NCBI GenBank assembly: GCA_949128115.1
Contig: OX421966.1
Location: 58,463,416-58,527,415 of the forward strand
DNA from: Anaspis maculata
Taxonomy: Eukaryota; Arthropoda; Insecta; Coleoptera; Scraptiidae
DNA: 64,000 nucleotides
Direction of reading: 5' to 3'
Shown: positions 52,801-55,800 of the stretch, one piece after another
Layout of the letters: each line of letters starts with the position of its first letter
Position numbering within the stretch: position 1 is the stretch's first letter
Translations under genes and position numbers: made by a program
Notes under the pieces: generated by a model
The model's input: the letters and a program-made list of their open reading frames with translations, nothing else
Told to the model about the DNA's origin: nothing
Database searches by the model: none

Positions 52801-55800
52801 AAGTGATGTGTCTGACATAGATACTAAGCCTGCTTGGCTTTTATAGTACATGGTGTTTAATTTTTAAATGCCATCTTTTTAGAGCATCTAAAACGGACTA
52901 GTTGTTGAAAGAACACAGCATCTAATCGCGTGGAAAACCTAGGAGGAAAAAGGGAGCAACTCCCTAGTCCTCAATATCCATGCTACTGGATAATTTTGAG
53001 AAAAGTCATGATTACCAAATCATATGCATCATAATAGGCCCTAGAACTATTATTTGTACGAAATTTGGCCAAGATTGGGCAGGAGATAAGTTGAAAGGTG
53101 AAAAGTTTTAATAAAAAATCTATTTTCCGGTCTTTATCTCAGTTTGCTATTTTGTGATCTGATTCAAAATTATTACCTAAATTAGAATATAGGAGAAATT
53201 TTCAAAAAGGTTTTGAGTTCACCGCTCGGCCTCACGTCAAAAACCGACTTCCCCTTGTCGGAGAGCACTAATGTTTATATTAGGGTCGCGGGCGCCAGAC
53301 TCTAGTTTTCCTGTGCCCCCAGAGCTTGACAACGATTCGAGGAGGCCACCACGCCGGGATGGCGGCGCCGCTAAAATACACAAAATCAGATCAGTAGGTA
53401 TCCTTGAAATTTTGAAATGGTAACGATAATTGGATTATTCTCATGGTAGTACTTATCCTTCTCAAGTCCGTCGATTTGGCAGTTGTTTCATCCACGCGAC
53501 ATTTTACAAATAATCGAAAAGCATTACAAATCGAAAGTTATTTATTAACTAAATTACCGACCCAGTCAGGTACACGACCCTGTCCCGAATGTTCTCATCC
53601 CCTCAGTCTCACCGGTCATCGCTTCATTTTGCCTCTCCCACCATCTAGGCTATGCGGCTCTCTAGTAACAAATATCATTCCAGCGCCCTGGAATAGATAG
53701 AATAGAAGAGTTTGAATAGAAAAAATAACTTAATATGAGTACATAACGCACGTCACATAGAAAAACGACACAAGAAAGTGTTAATTTCCATGAAAGCCAA
53801 AAAGACTGCGACAGATACATCAACTTATCACCTACCACAATATACGGTGTAAATTGATGAAGCAGCAAACAGCAATTTCAATCAAGGGTGCACAATTGCA
53901 GATACAGGGTGTTCATTCTCAAACTTTCTACCCCAGATTTCTCGCCGGCAAAAATTCAGGCAAACAAACAGGTTGATTTTTATTTTGAAAAGGACATCTA
54001 GGACATGTATTCCCAAATTTCTATTTTCAACCTCTTCGCCCTCACCATACCCTAATTTAACATTTCAAACAGCGTTTTAGTTAAAGGGAAGGGGGCGAAG
54101 GGGTTGAAGATGAAATTATTTCTTACATTCTTTGAACTTTCAGTTGAATACAAACGAGGCGAAGATGCGCACTTCAAGATGTCGGGAAATTACCAGCAAA
54201 CAGCCAACCAAGCCCTCATCGCCCTGTCACCGGACGCCGAAGTTGTGGTCGTGGCAACTTCCAATACCCTGGAGTTTTTCTCAACCGCCACCGGTGAACT
54301 GGACACCACCATTGAAGAAGTTTTCTCAGGTTGAACAATGCAACATACCGTGTGTTTTTCAAGAACCGCACCAGCCCATAACTTTTTTCTATGGAATATA
54401 TAGATTTGAAATTGTTATGGGGTATTTGGGAGCACATTTGCCAGTTTTTGCGTTGATCATGAAGCAGCTCTCACTTCCGGAAGTAACCGGAAGCGACATC
54501 AACTTTTGATGATTCGGATAAAGATTTTTTTATTGACACAGTGGTGGTCTTAAAAGTTCTCGATGATGAAAAATTACAATTTTATAGCGAATTGAATATA
54601 ATTAAAAATGTCATTTCATTACCAAAGATGGCTGTGATTACAAATGAAAGTCTAAAGTTAGAAGTTTGTTTATTTCTCATGTCTGGTCGTTGCTGGTTGA
54701 AATCGACATAAATAATAAACAAACTCCTAACTTCATATTTTTATTTGTGGTCGCAGCCACCTTTGGTACATACTAATAATGTATTTATATTTCTATTATA
54801 TTCAATCCGCTATAAAATTGTCATTTCTCATCATTGAGAATTTTCAAAACCACCACTGTGTCAATAAGAAAAAATCTATCCGAATATCAAAAAATATAGA
54901 GGTGTTCCATTTGGAAATCAAAAGTTGATTTCACTTCCGGTTACTTCCTTAAGTGAGAGAAGCTTCATGATCAGCGCAGAAAATAGCAAAAGTGGTCTCA
55001 AATACCCCATAAAAATTTTAGATCTATACAGGGTGATTCACCACCAAATGGACATAGCCTAAGGGTAGGTCCAGTTTTACCAGGCGAACCAGGATCTGGC
55101 TTTGAAATTTCTCTAACACTGTTTGTTTCGAAGTTACAGGGTGATTCATGTATGTTGTCGAATTTTTTGACAAGCCGTATCTTCAGAACGACCGAATGGA
55201 TTGGATTGAAATTTTGTGGGTTGATTCTTCCATTGATATCTGACACATCGCCCTATCAAACAGTTTGAAGTTTCCAGGGCCGGCCTTGTAAAAAAAACTC
55301 CAAAGCTTTTTTTGAAAAAGACATTCTGTATGCATATTTTTCGAATTTCATTTTCAAAATCGGAAACTACATCAAACATGCTAATAATATCGCAAAAAAA
55401 ATTGCTTGGCACCATTGAGCTGTCAAGAAAATTTCGACAATCGCAAGATTTTTGAGGTTAGGATTTTTTCTAAATTAATATTTTCAAATACTTGCAAATG
55501 ATCTATTATGGCCCTGAATTTCAGCCGTTTTGTCAGACACATGAAAATGACATTTTTCTCGTTTTCTCAGAAGTAACAAAAAATTTCATCAAAATTTTCA
55601 TAAATTTTTTGATATGTCCCTCAGTTTCAGCCCAATTTGGGATAGAAGTGAAGCTGAGGGACGTTACAATATTTTTTTTTAAATTCGGCTGAAACTTTTT
55701 GTTACCACTGAGAAAACGAGAAAAATGTCATTTTTATTTTTATGACGAAATGGCTGAAATTTGGGGCCATAATAAATCATTTGTAAATATTTTGAAATAT

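Noticed and set aside
54132..54509. 125-codon frame overlapping TBL2 exon 6
   Set aside because: It is a different frame from the TBL2 coding frame and runs into a palindromic element.
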